From Anagrus nilaparvatae (lineage: Eukaryota; Arthropoda; Insecta; Hymenoptera; Mymaridae): a stretch of DNA of 64,000 nucleotides. Below, one piece after another: positions 11,863 through 18,740 of the stretch. Positions within the stretch are counted from its first letter, which is position 1, and every line of letters starts with the position of its first letter. The stretch is taken from NCBI GenBank assembly GCA_022575985.1, contig JAKSXM010000014.1, positions 11,160,001 to 11,224,000 of the forward strand, written 5' to 3'. Position numbers and translations under genes: made by a program. A model generated the notes under the pieces. It had not been told where the DNA came from. It saw nothing but the letters and a program-made list of their open reading frames with translations, and did not search any database.

Positions 11863-12267
11863 CTCCACGGCTGATGCAAGATTCACATATTTCCCTTAGA
11901 AAAATAAAAAAAAAAATTAACAAATAAAACATGAATTTTCATATACATTTAAAACAATAAAATTTATGTTGTATCTCTACCTTAATGGATGCAAAAATCG
12001 ACACCTTGTGGGCACGATATCTCAACAACGATCCATTTAATTACTTTCATTTTTTAAAACTGGGTTTCTATTATCGAGTTGATGGAACCTATAGTTTTTG
12101 GGCCCAATCCGGTATTTTTAAAAGCATGTTTATTCTTGTATTTTCGCTTCACAGAAGTGAAAAAGCTTATAAATGTCGACTGCTCAATAAATTTCATAGC
12201 TTTTGTATAAACTTTGCTTCGAAGTAATATCATAGAAATGCAAAATAACACAAGATACTTATATTTT
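11863..12267. other. AT-rich sequence without recognised features
   Basis: No gene supported. The open frames on both strands at about 11985-12250 overlap each other in antisense and look unlike protein. Confidence 0.4.
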
Positions 12268-12430
12268 TAGGCAAGATCACCCTATGTATGCAATACATAG
12301 ATGAAATCGTGCCTTATAAGTTTGTCAGGTCAAAAAACGGAAAAGTTTCTAAATTGTCCAATTCGTAGAGAAATTTGGTCCCCAGGTCATTCCGATGCCT
12401 CTAAATGCTTATATTGCCTTGGTGTGTGTA
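12268..12430. repeat. Direct repeat copy 1 flanking the Polinton-like element (hairpin plus tail)
   Basis: Begins AGGCAAGATCACCCTATGTA and includes ATGCAATACATAGATG, ATCGTGCCTTA and, further on, GGTCATTCCGATGCCTCTA and TTGCCTTGGTGTGT. The first 45 bases can fold into a hairpin (AGGCACGAT with ATCGTGCCT in the better preserved copy). The same sequence in the same orientation recurs at 18588-18740, on the other side of the Polinton-like element and outside its target duplications. Confidence 0.75.
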
Positions 12431-12561
12431 GGGATGTATGTTCGAGAACGTGTATCCTCAAGATCTCAGAACCTACTCGATGAATCAAAAATCCCTTAAA
12501 CCAAATTTTTTGAAATCTGATCTAGTTGCAGGGTTTTCAATTTCAAGTGATTTCATCAAGT

Positions 12562-12567
12562 ACTTCC
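12562..12567. repeat. Left 6-bp target-site duplication ACTTCC
   Basis: ACTTCC stands immediately outside the first base of the left terminal inverted repeat (AGTAGTATAG...). The identical hexamer follows the right one at 18416-18421. Six-base duplications are the known integration signature of Polinton/Maverick elements. Confidence 0.85.
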
Positions 12568-13212
12568 AGTAGTATAGTAAAGGGGAAGATACCCAAGAAA
12601 GATACCCAAGAATGATACCCCAATCTGACGTGCCCCCAGAGGATGATGTTCCCCAGAGGTGTGTCGGTAATGTAGGGTTGAGTCAGTAAGGTATGACCAG
12701 ATCGATAATTTAGATTGATGTCGGTAAAAAAAAATTTTGCTGTGGGGAGGGTTCAAACCTGCGCGGGTTTTTGTTAACCCATTGCCCTCGATAGCAACCC
12801 TTAACCACTTGGATACCACAGCATATGTAATAAAAGAGCACTAACATGGCCTGTTAGTGATCTTTTATGTGGGAAGGGTGAAGGGTGGGGGTAAAAATAA
12901 AAAGAATCAAATAGATTTAATACATTTATTTATAGAAAAAATTACATATTTATAGTTTCCATACAATATTTACACTCCTTTATCATAGGAGTAACACGTT
13001 TATCTGAATGATCATGTATTCTACATCTAACACACATAAAAATATCACAATCAATTTTATAATGTTCGGGCATTTTATCCCATGCAGCGTCAACATTTTC
13101 TGCAGCCACATTTACAATAAATTCTTTAGGTAAGTTTGCAATATCTTCAGTTTCCATTAAAGAAAGTTGTTTTAATTTACCATAAATTTCAAAAGATCGT
13201 TCTAAACAAGGT
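12568..13212 (+). repeat. Left terminal inverted repeat of the Polinton-like element
   Basis: Reverse complement of 17738-18415 with few differences. It contains, from the outside in, short GATACCCAAGAAA repeats (fewer than in the right copy), a tRNA-Ser-like sequence on the minus strand, an AT-rich spacer and the last roughly 90 codons of the minus-strand gene at 12942-13691. The gene therefore crosses the inner boundary of the repeat. Confidence 0.85.
12739..12822 (-). tRNA. tRNA-Ser-like gene or pseudogene (anticodon CGA likely) in the left TIR
   Basis: On the minus strand the sequence starts GCTGTGGTATCCAAGTGG and ends CCCCACAGC; the 7-bp acceptor stem GCTGTGG/CCACAGC is intact. There is a D-arm-like AAGTGGTTAAGG, an anticodon region with TATCGAGG, a long class II variable arm and a T-loop segment (here GGTTTGAACC, one change from the right copy). 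A run of nine T follows within five bases, as a Pol III terminator would. The anticodon stem and T stem are imperfect, so it may be a pseudogene. The class II variable arm supports serine rather than most other tRNAs. Confidence 0.5.
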
Positions 13213-13691
13213 TTATTTATATTCAAATATTTTTCAAGCAATAACACATTGTACACTGCACAAATCATATTCGAATATTGATGATGTTTACATAAATAGT
13301 CTGGAATCTGCCATTTTTTTAATGCTTTTAAAGTCGGACATTTTGAAATATCTTCTAAATTAACAACGTTATTAAAATATTTTTCAAGCCACTTAACTTT
13401 CTGCAAACCTTTTACATAAATTTTATCTGCTTCAGATAAAGCAGATTTTAAAATACTTTCAACTTGATTATATGGAATATCACCAGATTCCCACGTCATT
13501 GTTAGATAATTTTTTTCCAGCCAATTATTTTCTACTCTGCAGCGTATAGGAAGATCGAACCAGTGACATGGTGGTTTGAACACGAAGACATCTGGTGTTT
13601 GACGACTTCCTAGTTTTAAAATCGCCAATTCCTTGATAGCGAATTCGTTGGAGGTGAGCTTGAAAGACTGGAAGTCAACGATGTACTCCAT
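12942..13691 (-). CDS. Polinton-associated protein of unknown function with C-terminal zinc-ribbon-like cysteines
   Basis: 249 residues from an ATG at 13691 to a stop at 12942. It begins MEYIVDFQSFKLTSNEF, then KELAILKL and a motif IYVKGLQKVKWLEKYF near residues 91-106. The C-terminus has two CxxC pairs (C220/C223 and C240/C243) around a His-rich loop, suggesting a zinc ribbon. The N-terminal VDFQ...KELAI start resembles RNase H-fold nucleases but catalytic residues cannot be assigned. It is the last gene of the minus-strand block, 77 bases after the capsid-like gene. Its last 90 or so codons lie in the TIR, so a truncated second copy exists at 17738-18007. I recall similar proteins from insect genomes but cannot give a function. 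Confidence 0.65.
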   Translation of the reverse strand: MEYIVDFQSFKLTSNEFAIKELAILKLGSRQTPDVFVFKPPCHWFDLPIRCRVENNWLEKNYLTMTWESGDIPYNQVESILKSALSEADKIYVKGLQKVKWLEKYFNNVVNLEDISKCPTLKALKKWQIPDYLCKHHQYSNMICAVYNVLLLEKYLNINKPCLERSFEIYGKLKQLSLMETEDIANLPKEFIVNVAAENVDAAWDKMPEHYKIDCDIFMCVRCRIHDHSDKRVTPMIKECKYCMETINM

Positions 13692-13768
13692 GGTGAGAGA
13701 ATGAGGAATTTCTTCAAGATCTTTGTCTTTTATATAGTTATCCCCACTCTTTTTATTTCCCCCACTCC

Positions 13769-14989
13769 TTAAACTAACTTTCTTACTTCACCACTGATTG
13801 GCTTGTATTGCACCATCCTATCACGTATGATTAAGCAATACGCAGTTGTATTTGCTGGAAAAGCGCGGCTAGTCTCGAATTCTAACCTAACATCTACAGG
13901 TGCATATTTCATAGATTCATTTTGTTTTGAACAATCTATTACAATTAATGGTGTTTCACTTATAAATTTTTTTCGATCGATAAAAGATTCCGGGTATTCT
14001 TTTCCATAATAAGATATTTGAAATCTCAAAAACATATCATACAAAAGTGAGTAATTATTGCCTGCTATGTCTAGATTTAAATTTCCATATGGGAAACTTT
14101 CTGAATTCAAATATAGTTTTACATTAGTTATATGACAATGATCAAAATGACTAGCATCCGCTGTTCTATTATTATCTCTATTTGTTTGAAACCCTACTAT
14201 AACAAAACGTGGCTTTTCTAGTTGAGTTGATGTCTTTACTGTCCATACTGTTTTAGTAGATAATGGAAGTGATGGAAATACATATAATTTATAAGAGTGA
14301 TATCCCATTTTTATGGGATTATCTTTTTCTATTTGCTTAAACAGACTTATTTTTGCAGGATCCGATGGTACCAAATTTGGTACACACCATTCTAATTTGT
14401 TTATTGTAAATTTAAATGGTTCCTCTACGTTTCCATCTTGAATAATTGCATTTACATCATTGTTTGATCTTACAAATTCAAGAATATGACTAACGTTAAC
14501 AATAACTTTATCAAATTTTTCATGTAATCCAAAAAGCACCCATAAAGGATAAATTACATCAAAATTCCCATTTTCATCAATGACTTTATTTCCATCTTTA
14601 AATATCCAGCCAGCATTTTCCAAATTTTTTGATTGCATATCAGTAAAAGATGGATATCCTTTCATGAGAGTAGTTATTCCAACGTTTTTGCATGTATCAA
14701 TAACTTCTCCATTTATTTTGTATTGAATTTCTGTGAATAAAAATGCAAAAGCATTATTTATAAGTTTAATTTTTTCAGACTTTGTTCCATCAGTTTTAGT
14801 GAGTTTTCCTTGTATATGTAAAAAACTCTTTGATGGTAAGATGCAACGATCTTGCTGTTGAATAGCTATAACTATCGTATCACTATTTTTATAAGATGAC
14901 GTAGCATAAGGTTGATGAGTGTGTATTTCATAGTCGGCAAGAGAGTCATCGAAAATGACAGGTTCATCGATATTTAATACTTCCTCCAT
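13769..14989 (-). CDS. Capsid-like protein (putative major capsid/hexon) of the Polinton-like element
   Basis: 406 residues. I place the start at the ATG at 14989 (MEEVLNIDEPVIFDDS); the open frame extends upstream only through non-ATG codons. It is rich in beta-strand-forming sequence, with blocks such as IQQQDRCILPSKSFLHIQG, FLFTEIQYKINGEVID, LEKPRFVIVGFQTNR and FDHCHITNVKLYLNSESFPY. It has no membrane segment or enzyme motif. By position, size, abundance of beta structure and resemblance to proteins I know from insect virus-like transposons, I infer a major capsid protein, perhaps double jelly-roll. It is shorter than most Polinton capsids (about 600 residues), so the fold must be tested. 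It lies 37 bases downstream of the small gene at 15027-15176. Confidence 0.6.
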   Translation of the reverse strand: MEEVLNIDEPVIFDDSLADYEIHTHQPYATSSYKNSDTIVIAIQQQDRCILPSKSFLHIQGKLTKTDGTKSEKIKLINNAFAFLFTEIQYKINGEVIDTCKNVGITTLMKGYPSFTDMQSKNLENAGWIFKDGNKVIDENGNFDVIYPLWVLFGLHEKFDKVIVNVSHILEFVRSNNDVNAIIQDGNVEEPFKFTINKLEWCVPNLVPSDPAKISLFKQIEKDNPIKMGYHSYKLYVFPSLPLSTKTVWTVKTSTQLEKPRFVIVGFQTNRDNNRTADASHFDHCHITNVKLYLNSESFPYGNLNLDIAGNNYSLLYDMFLRFQISYYGKEYPESFIDRKKFISETPLIVIDCSKQNESMKYAPVDVRLEFETSRAFPANTTAYCLIIRDRMVQYKPISGEVRKLV

Positions 14990-15026
14990 CTTATACAGCA
15001 AAATAAAACACAAAAAATTTTTTCTT

Positions 15027-15176
15027 TCAGCGAGGGAGTTTTAGTCCTAGACTTGCAAGAAACTGTTGATTCTGACGTGTTAACGCTTTCACTGCTCGAT
15101 GATAACTGATTGCTGGTGACCATTGTTTCTTCCTTAAATAACCTGATCCATTTTTTGTTTTAAATACTATTCCCAT
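15027..15176 (-). CDS. Small basic conserved-looking protein (49 aa), Polinton-like element
   Basis: ATG at 15176 to TGA at 15027. The start overlaps the stop of the preceding gene in the arrangement TAATG, suggesting coupled translation or simple compaction. The product starts MGIVFKTKNGSGYLRKKQW and ends NQQFLASLGLKLPR; it is basic and without a membrane segment. Function unknown. The N-terminal GxxxKTKxGxG and C-terminal FLxSLGLK patterns resemble small proteins I recall in related insect elements, which is weak evidence. A DNA-binding or scaffold role is possible, but this is only inference from charge and position. Confidence 0.5.
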   Translation of the reverse strand: MGIVFKTKNGSGYLRKKQWSPAISYHRAVKALTRQNQQFLASLGLKLPR

Positions 15177-16117
15177 TATGAAATAGTTTTTATATGTAAT
15201 CTTATGGATATAGTTTCACCACGAAAATTCACTAAATCACCGTCTTGATCAACTATTCGTAATTGAATAGAATCTAAATTTTTTACAGATACGGGTAAGT
15301 ATATGATTTCCAATGGTCGGTCAATAATTTTAAATCCTGGTGGAACTGCTGGAAAAAATTCGTATATATTATGTACTTCTTGTCCGTTATTGTAAGCTCC
15401 TCTTGCAATATTGCACTCTACTCTGAGAACGTTAACTTTTAATATAGATACTGGAAGTTCAGATGTATGTTGAATATTTGGAGCCAACTTTTGTGGTTTA
15501 AAACCTAATAATTTACCAATTGAATCTTGCAGTTCAAAATCTATTTCTTTTTCACACTGTATTATACTTTGAAGAGTGTTATTATTTGCTTTTAGACTAA
15601 ATGAAATATCTTTTAATTTTTCTGAGAGATACTTTTGAATATCTTCGACCTCGTAGCTTCCAGTAGGAATTTTTATTGTTTCAAAATCAGATAAGTAAAA
15701 TTTATTACAGCTCTCATCAATATTTGGAATAGAGTTAAACGCAAGTAACTCAATCAATCCAATAAAGTAATTTTTATTTGGATGAAGTTCAATTGGTGGA
15801 AAAAATCTTGATTCCAAAACAGATGAACGAGCTGATAAGCTTATTATCAATGATTCACTCATGACAGTCAGAGTATGACCACAGATAAAAGTATCAAATT
15901 CTTGATATCTTTGATAATTGTAATTAATTTTAGCTGGTTTAAAATATTCAATAAGCTCTAATGGAGGTTTGAGATTTCCAAAACTGTCAAAGTACAAAAC
16001 TTTATTTTTTCTTTTACGATATGCAACCCAATGTGTACCTGGACCATCTTTATCATCTAAATTTATTATTGCAGACTCATTGATCAATGGACCATTTCTT
16101 GGTAGTATATTTCTCAT
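15176..16117 (-). CDS. Adenain-like cysteine protease fused in frame to a minor-capsid (penton)-like protein
   Basis: 313 residues from the ATG at 16117. Residues 1-81 carry the adenovirus-protease-type triad: H29 in GTHWVAY, D44 in VLYFDSFG and C79 in FICGH. The helical part that normally follows the catalytic Cys is missing; after four residues comes M86 (ATG at 15862), starting MSESLIISLSARSS, which reads as the natural start of a separate single-jelly-roll-like minor capsid protein (FFPPIELHPNKNYFIGLIEL, FYLSDFETIKIPTGSYEVED). So either two genes became fused by a deletion, or translation starts twice. Sequence upstream of 16117 stays open in the same frame to about 16190 and looks like the protease N-terminus (ALTNTDLLKYAKLL) but has no ATG. 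The protease is probably inactive or truncated. Confidence 0.65.
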   Translation of the reverse strand: MRNILPRNGPLINESAIINLDDKDGPGTHWVAYRKRKNKVLYFDSFGNLKPPLELIEYFKPAKINYNYQRYQEFDTFICGHTLTVMSESLIISLSARSSVLESRFFPPIELHPNKNYFIGLIELLAFNSIPNIDESCNKFYLSDFETIKIPTGSYEVEDIQKYLSEKLKDISFSLKANNNTLQSIIQCEKEIDFELQDSIGKLLGFKPQKLAPNIQHTSELPVSILKVNVLRVECNIARGAYNNGQEVHNIYEFFPAVPPGFKIIDRPLEIIYLPVSVKNLDSIQLRIVDQDGDLVNFRGETISIRLHIKTIS

Positions 16118-16200
16118 AAAAACTCCTCTGAAATATGTAATTTTTAATAGTTTTGCATACTTGAGTAAATCTGTGTTAGTGAGAGCCCTCGATGGTAAAT

Positions 16201-17070
16201 TTATGAAGTTTTTTTTTTTCTACCAACAACAATATTTTCATTGTAGAGTCGTAATCCATTTCCAACTTTATAAGGTCTTAAATATAATCCTTTGCCCAAA
16301 GCGACTTGCTCCATAGCTTGATTATGTCTCTTGGATTCTTCAAGTTGTTTTTTGGCAGCGATTGAATCATTTATAGCTTTAGCTACTCCTGAAGCGCCAC
16401 CTGCTAAGGCACCTAAGGCACTTAACCCTGCAAAAATTGGAACTAGGGGCAAGACACCCCCTGTTTTGTATGGAAGGGGTAAAACTCTTACTTTATTAAC
16501 CTTATTTTTTCCTCCCTTCTTTTTTACAGCTTTGCGAGCTGCTTTAATAGCAGACGTTATAACTTTTTTTGCATTATTACTTTTTATCATAGATTTTTTT
16601 GCAGCTGCTACGATAGTTCTGAATGGAATAAATCCACCTTTCTTTTTATTATTTATACCCTTTATCCTTGCACACTTTCTGATTTCAGAACATCCCATTC
16701 CTAATTTTGGTTTTGCTTTCATGATGTTAGTTACAGCTAAAGCAGCAGCTCTTTCACCAAATCCGGCGTCTGAAGACTTTACTCGTTCCCAAGCTTTATC
16801 AGCTAATATTTGATCCGCTTTATTTCTCTCTTCGATGTTATTTTGATTTTGAAAATATGCAATATCGTGTTCCTTGCAAGCTGAATCTAGAGGATTTATA
16901 CCTTTATCTCCTCGAGCAAGACGTTTAACTAGTTTTGTGCCAGGGCCACAGTATCTGATTGAATAAATTAAATAAATATTTTTAATAAATAAATATTAAT
17001 ATTATAAATACCTATATCCTGGAAAATGAAGTTCTACTGGAAGTTTTATTATGATAAAAACAGGAGTCAT
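16201..17070 (-). CDS. PLA2-domain plus basic core / pVI-pX-like virion protein, two exons
   Basis: Exon 1 is 17070-17012 and exon 2 is 16954-16201. The 57-base intron 17011-16955 begins GT and ends AG, and joining gives an open frame of 270 residues. The junction restores a parvovirus VP1-type phospholipase A2 Ca-binding loop (YCGPG, residues 21-25), followed by HDIAY (catalytic His/Asp at 49-50). Residues about 98-180 are strongly basic (KKKGG, KAVKKKGGKNK), like a DNA-condensing core peptide. Residues about 185-215 form a hydrophobic Gly/Ala/Leu helix (LPLVPIFAGLSALGALAGG), like membrane-active pVI/pX segments; the tail is GKGLYLRPYKVGNGLRLYN. Known: PLA2 motifs in parvoviruses and in some Polinton/adintovirus core proteins help membrane passage. 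First gene of the minus-strand block; its start overlaps the divergent gene at 17051. Confidence 0.7.
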
Positions 17071-17374
17071 TAATCAAAACAATTTATCTCAAGAAAATTG
17101 TATTACACGTGATCCTGATCTATCATTCAGTAAAAATCAAAGCTTCAAAAGTTTTACAAATCAAAAATGTTGCTGTACTTCCGCTCAAGATTCATCACCA
17201 ACATGCAGTGATACCATCGACACATCATTTGATTACGACAACTGGGATGATCCTAATGATCTTGTTGATTACTTGAGAGTATTGGTGACTAAGAAAAATG
17301 CTGGGTTTATTGGATATGATTATCAAATTCAGTTAATTATCGAAGAATTACGAAAAGCTGAAATTATATATTGA
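17051..17374 (+). CDS. Small acidic protein of unknown function, divergent gene of the Polinton-like element
   Basis: 107 residues from the ATG at 17051. The N-terminal half is polar and Ser/Asn/Cys-rich (KCCCTSAQDSSPTCS). The C-terminal part DNWDDPNDLVDYLRVLVTKK...IIEELRKAEIIY is helical and looks like the conserved core. It is the only intact gene on the plus strand of the element and its first 20 bases overlap the start of the PLA2/core gene, so the two share a divergent promoter region or one start is misplaced. No catalytic motif. Similar C-termini occur, as I recall, in other insect Polinton-type elements; the role is unknown. Confidence 0.55.
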   Translation: MIKTGVINQNNLSQENCITRDPDLSFSKNQSFKSFTNQKCCCTSAQDSSPTCSDTIDTSFDYDNWDDPNDLVDYLRVLVTKKNAGFIGYDYQIQLIIEELRKAEIIY

Positions 17375-17737
17375 ATAACGTGTTTTAGAATGTAAAAAAT
17401 AGTCCTTCTATAAAGAAAATTATATTTAGCATATAAACTGATTTATAATTATTTACTTAAGATTTACTTTTATAATTAGTATAAAATAACTTTATGTTAA
17501 TAAATTATTTAAATTTTTCAGATATGTTAGTAACTAAACGAAAAAAAAAAACTTAAGAAAGTTCAAAATAAATCTAAAAGTATCAAAAAAGCAAAAAAAT
17601 AATGTAATTTATACACACCAAACCTAAAAGAGTTTTTTGTTACGCAGAAAAGATTGAATGTTTATTTAATTCTTTAGAGAGGAATTATTTTGAGGTTAAT
17701 TCTTTTAAAAAGATTTGTTTTTGTTTTAATTCTTTTT
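17375..17737. other. Non-coding part of the Polinton-like element
   Basis: AT-rich sequence between the divergent gene and the right TIR. A short stretch at about 17610-17690 translates to protein-like sequence (RVFCYAEKIECLFNSLERNY), possibly the residue of a deleted gene. This is where missing genes such as polymerase or integrase could once have been. Nothing else is visible. Confidence 0.4.
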
Positions 17738-18007
17738 CCTTGTTTAGAACGATCTTTTGAAATTTATGGTAAATTAAAACAACTTTCTTTAATGGAAACT
17801 GAAAATATTGCAAACTTACCTAAAGAATTTATTGTAAATGTGGCTGCAGAAAATGTTGACGCTGCATGGGATAAAATGCCCGAACATTATAAAATTGATT
17901 GTGATATTTTTATGTGTGTTAGATGTAGAATACATGATCATTCAGATAAACGTGTTACTCCTATGATAAAGGAGTGTAAATATTGTATGGAAACTATAAA
18001 TATGTAA
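17738..18007 (+). pseudogene. Truncated second copy of the CxxC protein in the right TIR
   Basis: From the TIR boundary onward the plus strand encodes the last roughly 90 residues of the protein at 12942-13691, starting at CLERSFEIYGKLK and ending KYCMETINM, with one seen substitution (D to N in METENIANL). The N-terminal 160 residues are absent because they lie outside the TIR. An open frame continues upstream to 17690 in unrelated sequence, which is fortuitous. It could give a short zinc-ribbon peptide but is best treated as a by-product of TIR duplication. Confidence 0.75.
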
Positions 18008-18134
18008 TTTTTTTTATAAATAAATGTATTAAATCTATTTCATTCTTTTTATTTTTACCCCCACCCTTTCCACATAAAAGATCACTAACAAGACCTAATT
18101 ACTTAGGCCATGTTAGTGCTCTTTTATTACATAT

Positions 18135-18217
18135 GCTGTGGTATCCAAGTGGTTAAGGGTTGCTATCGAGGGCAATGGGTTAACAAAACCCGCGCAGGTT
18201 CGAACCCTCCCCACAGC
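18135..18217 (+). tRNA. tRNA-Ser-like gene or pseudogene (anticodon CGA likely) in the right TIR
   Basis: The inverted counterpart of 12739-12822. It has the acceptor stem GCTGTGG/CCACAGC, AGTGGTTAAGG in the D arm, TATCGAGG as the anticodon loop region, a variable arm GGGTT-AACAA-AACCC that pairs perfectly over 5 bp, and a T loop GGTTCGAACC. A T-run terminator starts five bases after the acceptor. The 8-base anticodon loop and a mismatch in the T stem are odd for a working tRNA. Confidence 0.55.
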
Positions 18218-18415
18218 AAAATTTTTTTTTTACCGACATCAATCTACATTATCGATCTGGTCATACCTTACTGACTCAACCCTACATTACCGACACACCT
18301 CTGGGGAACATCATCCTCTGGGGGCACGTCAGATTGGGGTATCATTCTTGGGTATCTTTATTGGGTATCTTTATTGGGTATCTTTCTTGGGTATCTTCCC
18401 CTTTACTATACTACT

Positions 18416-18421
18416 ACTTCC
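18416..18421. repeat. Right 6-bp target-site duplication ACTTCC
   Basis: Matches 12562-12567 exactly and directly follows the last base of the right inverted repeat (...CTATACTACT). Confidence 0.85.
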
Positions 18422-18587
18422 AGAGAAATGTCTTAAAAACTGATTTCAGATATCAAAAAAAATTATTAAAAATGATAAAAATGGTGAAAAATGAATTGGT
18501 TTTGAATTTAGTGCATCCAAAATGTGGTTAATTATCTAAAACAACCAGAAAATAAATAAATTCATTGAAATTTATTTTTTAGGCACG

Positions 18588-18740
18588 ATCACCCTGTGTA
18601 TGCAATACATAGATGAAATCGTGCCTTAAAATTTCATCAGGTTAAAAAACGAAAGTCTTCAAATTCTTTAATTTATTGAGCAATTCGGTCCCAAGGTCAT
18701 TCCGATGCCTCTACATGCTTTTATTGCCTTGGTGTGTAAT
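18588..18740. repeat. Direct repeat copy 2 flanking the Polinton-like element
   Basis: Begins AGGCACGATCACCCTGTGTA and runs to TTGCCTTGGTGTGTAA, same orientation as 12268-12430. The hairpin stem AGGCACGAT/ATCGTGCCT is complete here. It lies 167 bases outside the right target duplication; copy 1 ends 131 bases outside the left one. Confidence 0.75.

Larger units (their letters stand above)
12568..18415. mobile_element. Compact Polinton (Maverick/adintovirus)-like element, about 5.85 kb
   Basis: Seen directly: 6-bp duplications ACTTCC on both sides; long terminal inverted repeats of about 650-680 bp that start 5'-AGTAGTATAGTAAAGGGG; and between them virion-type genes (capsid-like protein, adenain-like cysteine protease joined to a minor-capsid-like protein, a protein with a parvovirus-type PLA2 motif and a basic core). 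Known: Polintons have 6-bp duplications, inverted repeats beginning 5'-AG, and genes for PolB, retroviral-type integrase, protease, ATPase and two capsid proteins, in 15-20 kb. Here PolB, integrase and ATPase are absent and the element is about a third of normal length. I infer a deletion derivative, or a distinct capsid-bearing element mobilised in trans. Confidence 0.85.
17738..18415 (-). repeat. Right terminal inverted repeat of the Polinton-like element
   Basis: Reverse complement of 12568-13212. Differences include extra copies of the TTGGGTATCTTTA unit near the outer end (about 18345-18400) and a short insertion near 18090. The outer end reads ...CCCCTTTACTATACTACT followed by the ACTTCC duplication. 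High similarity between the two repeats suggests recent insertion or ongoing homogenisation. Confidence 0.85.

Noticed and set aside
12556..12819. Open frame across the left TIR end (and its twin at 18138-18443)
   Set aside because: It runs through the tRNA-like sequence and the outer TIR repeats; present twice only because the TIR is duplicated.
16331..16813. 160-codon plus-strand open frame
   Set aside because: Exactly antisense to the PLA2/core gene, whose protein motifs and codon pattern are convincing.
12568..18415. Integrated parvovirus as explanation of the PLA2 motif
   Set aside because: No parvovirus NS1 or jelly-roll VP layout is seen; the adenain-like protease, 6-bp duplication and long TIRs fit a Polinton-type element.
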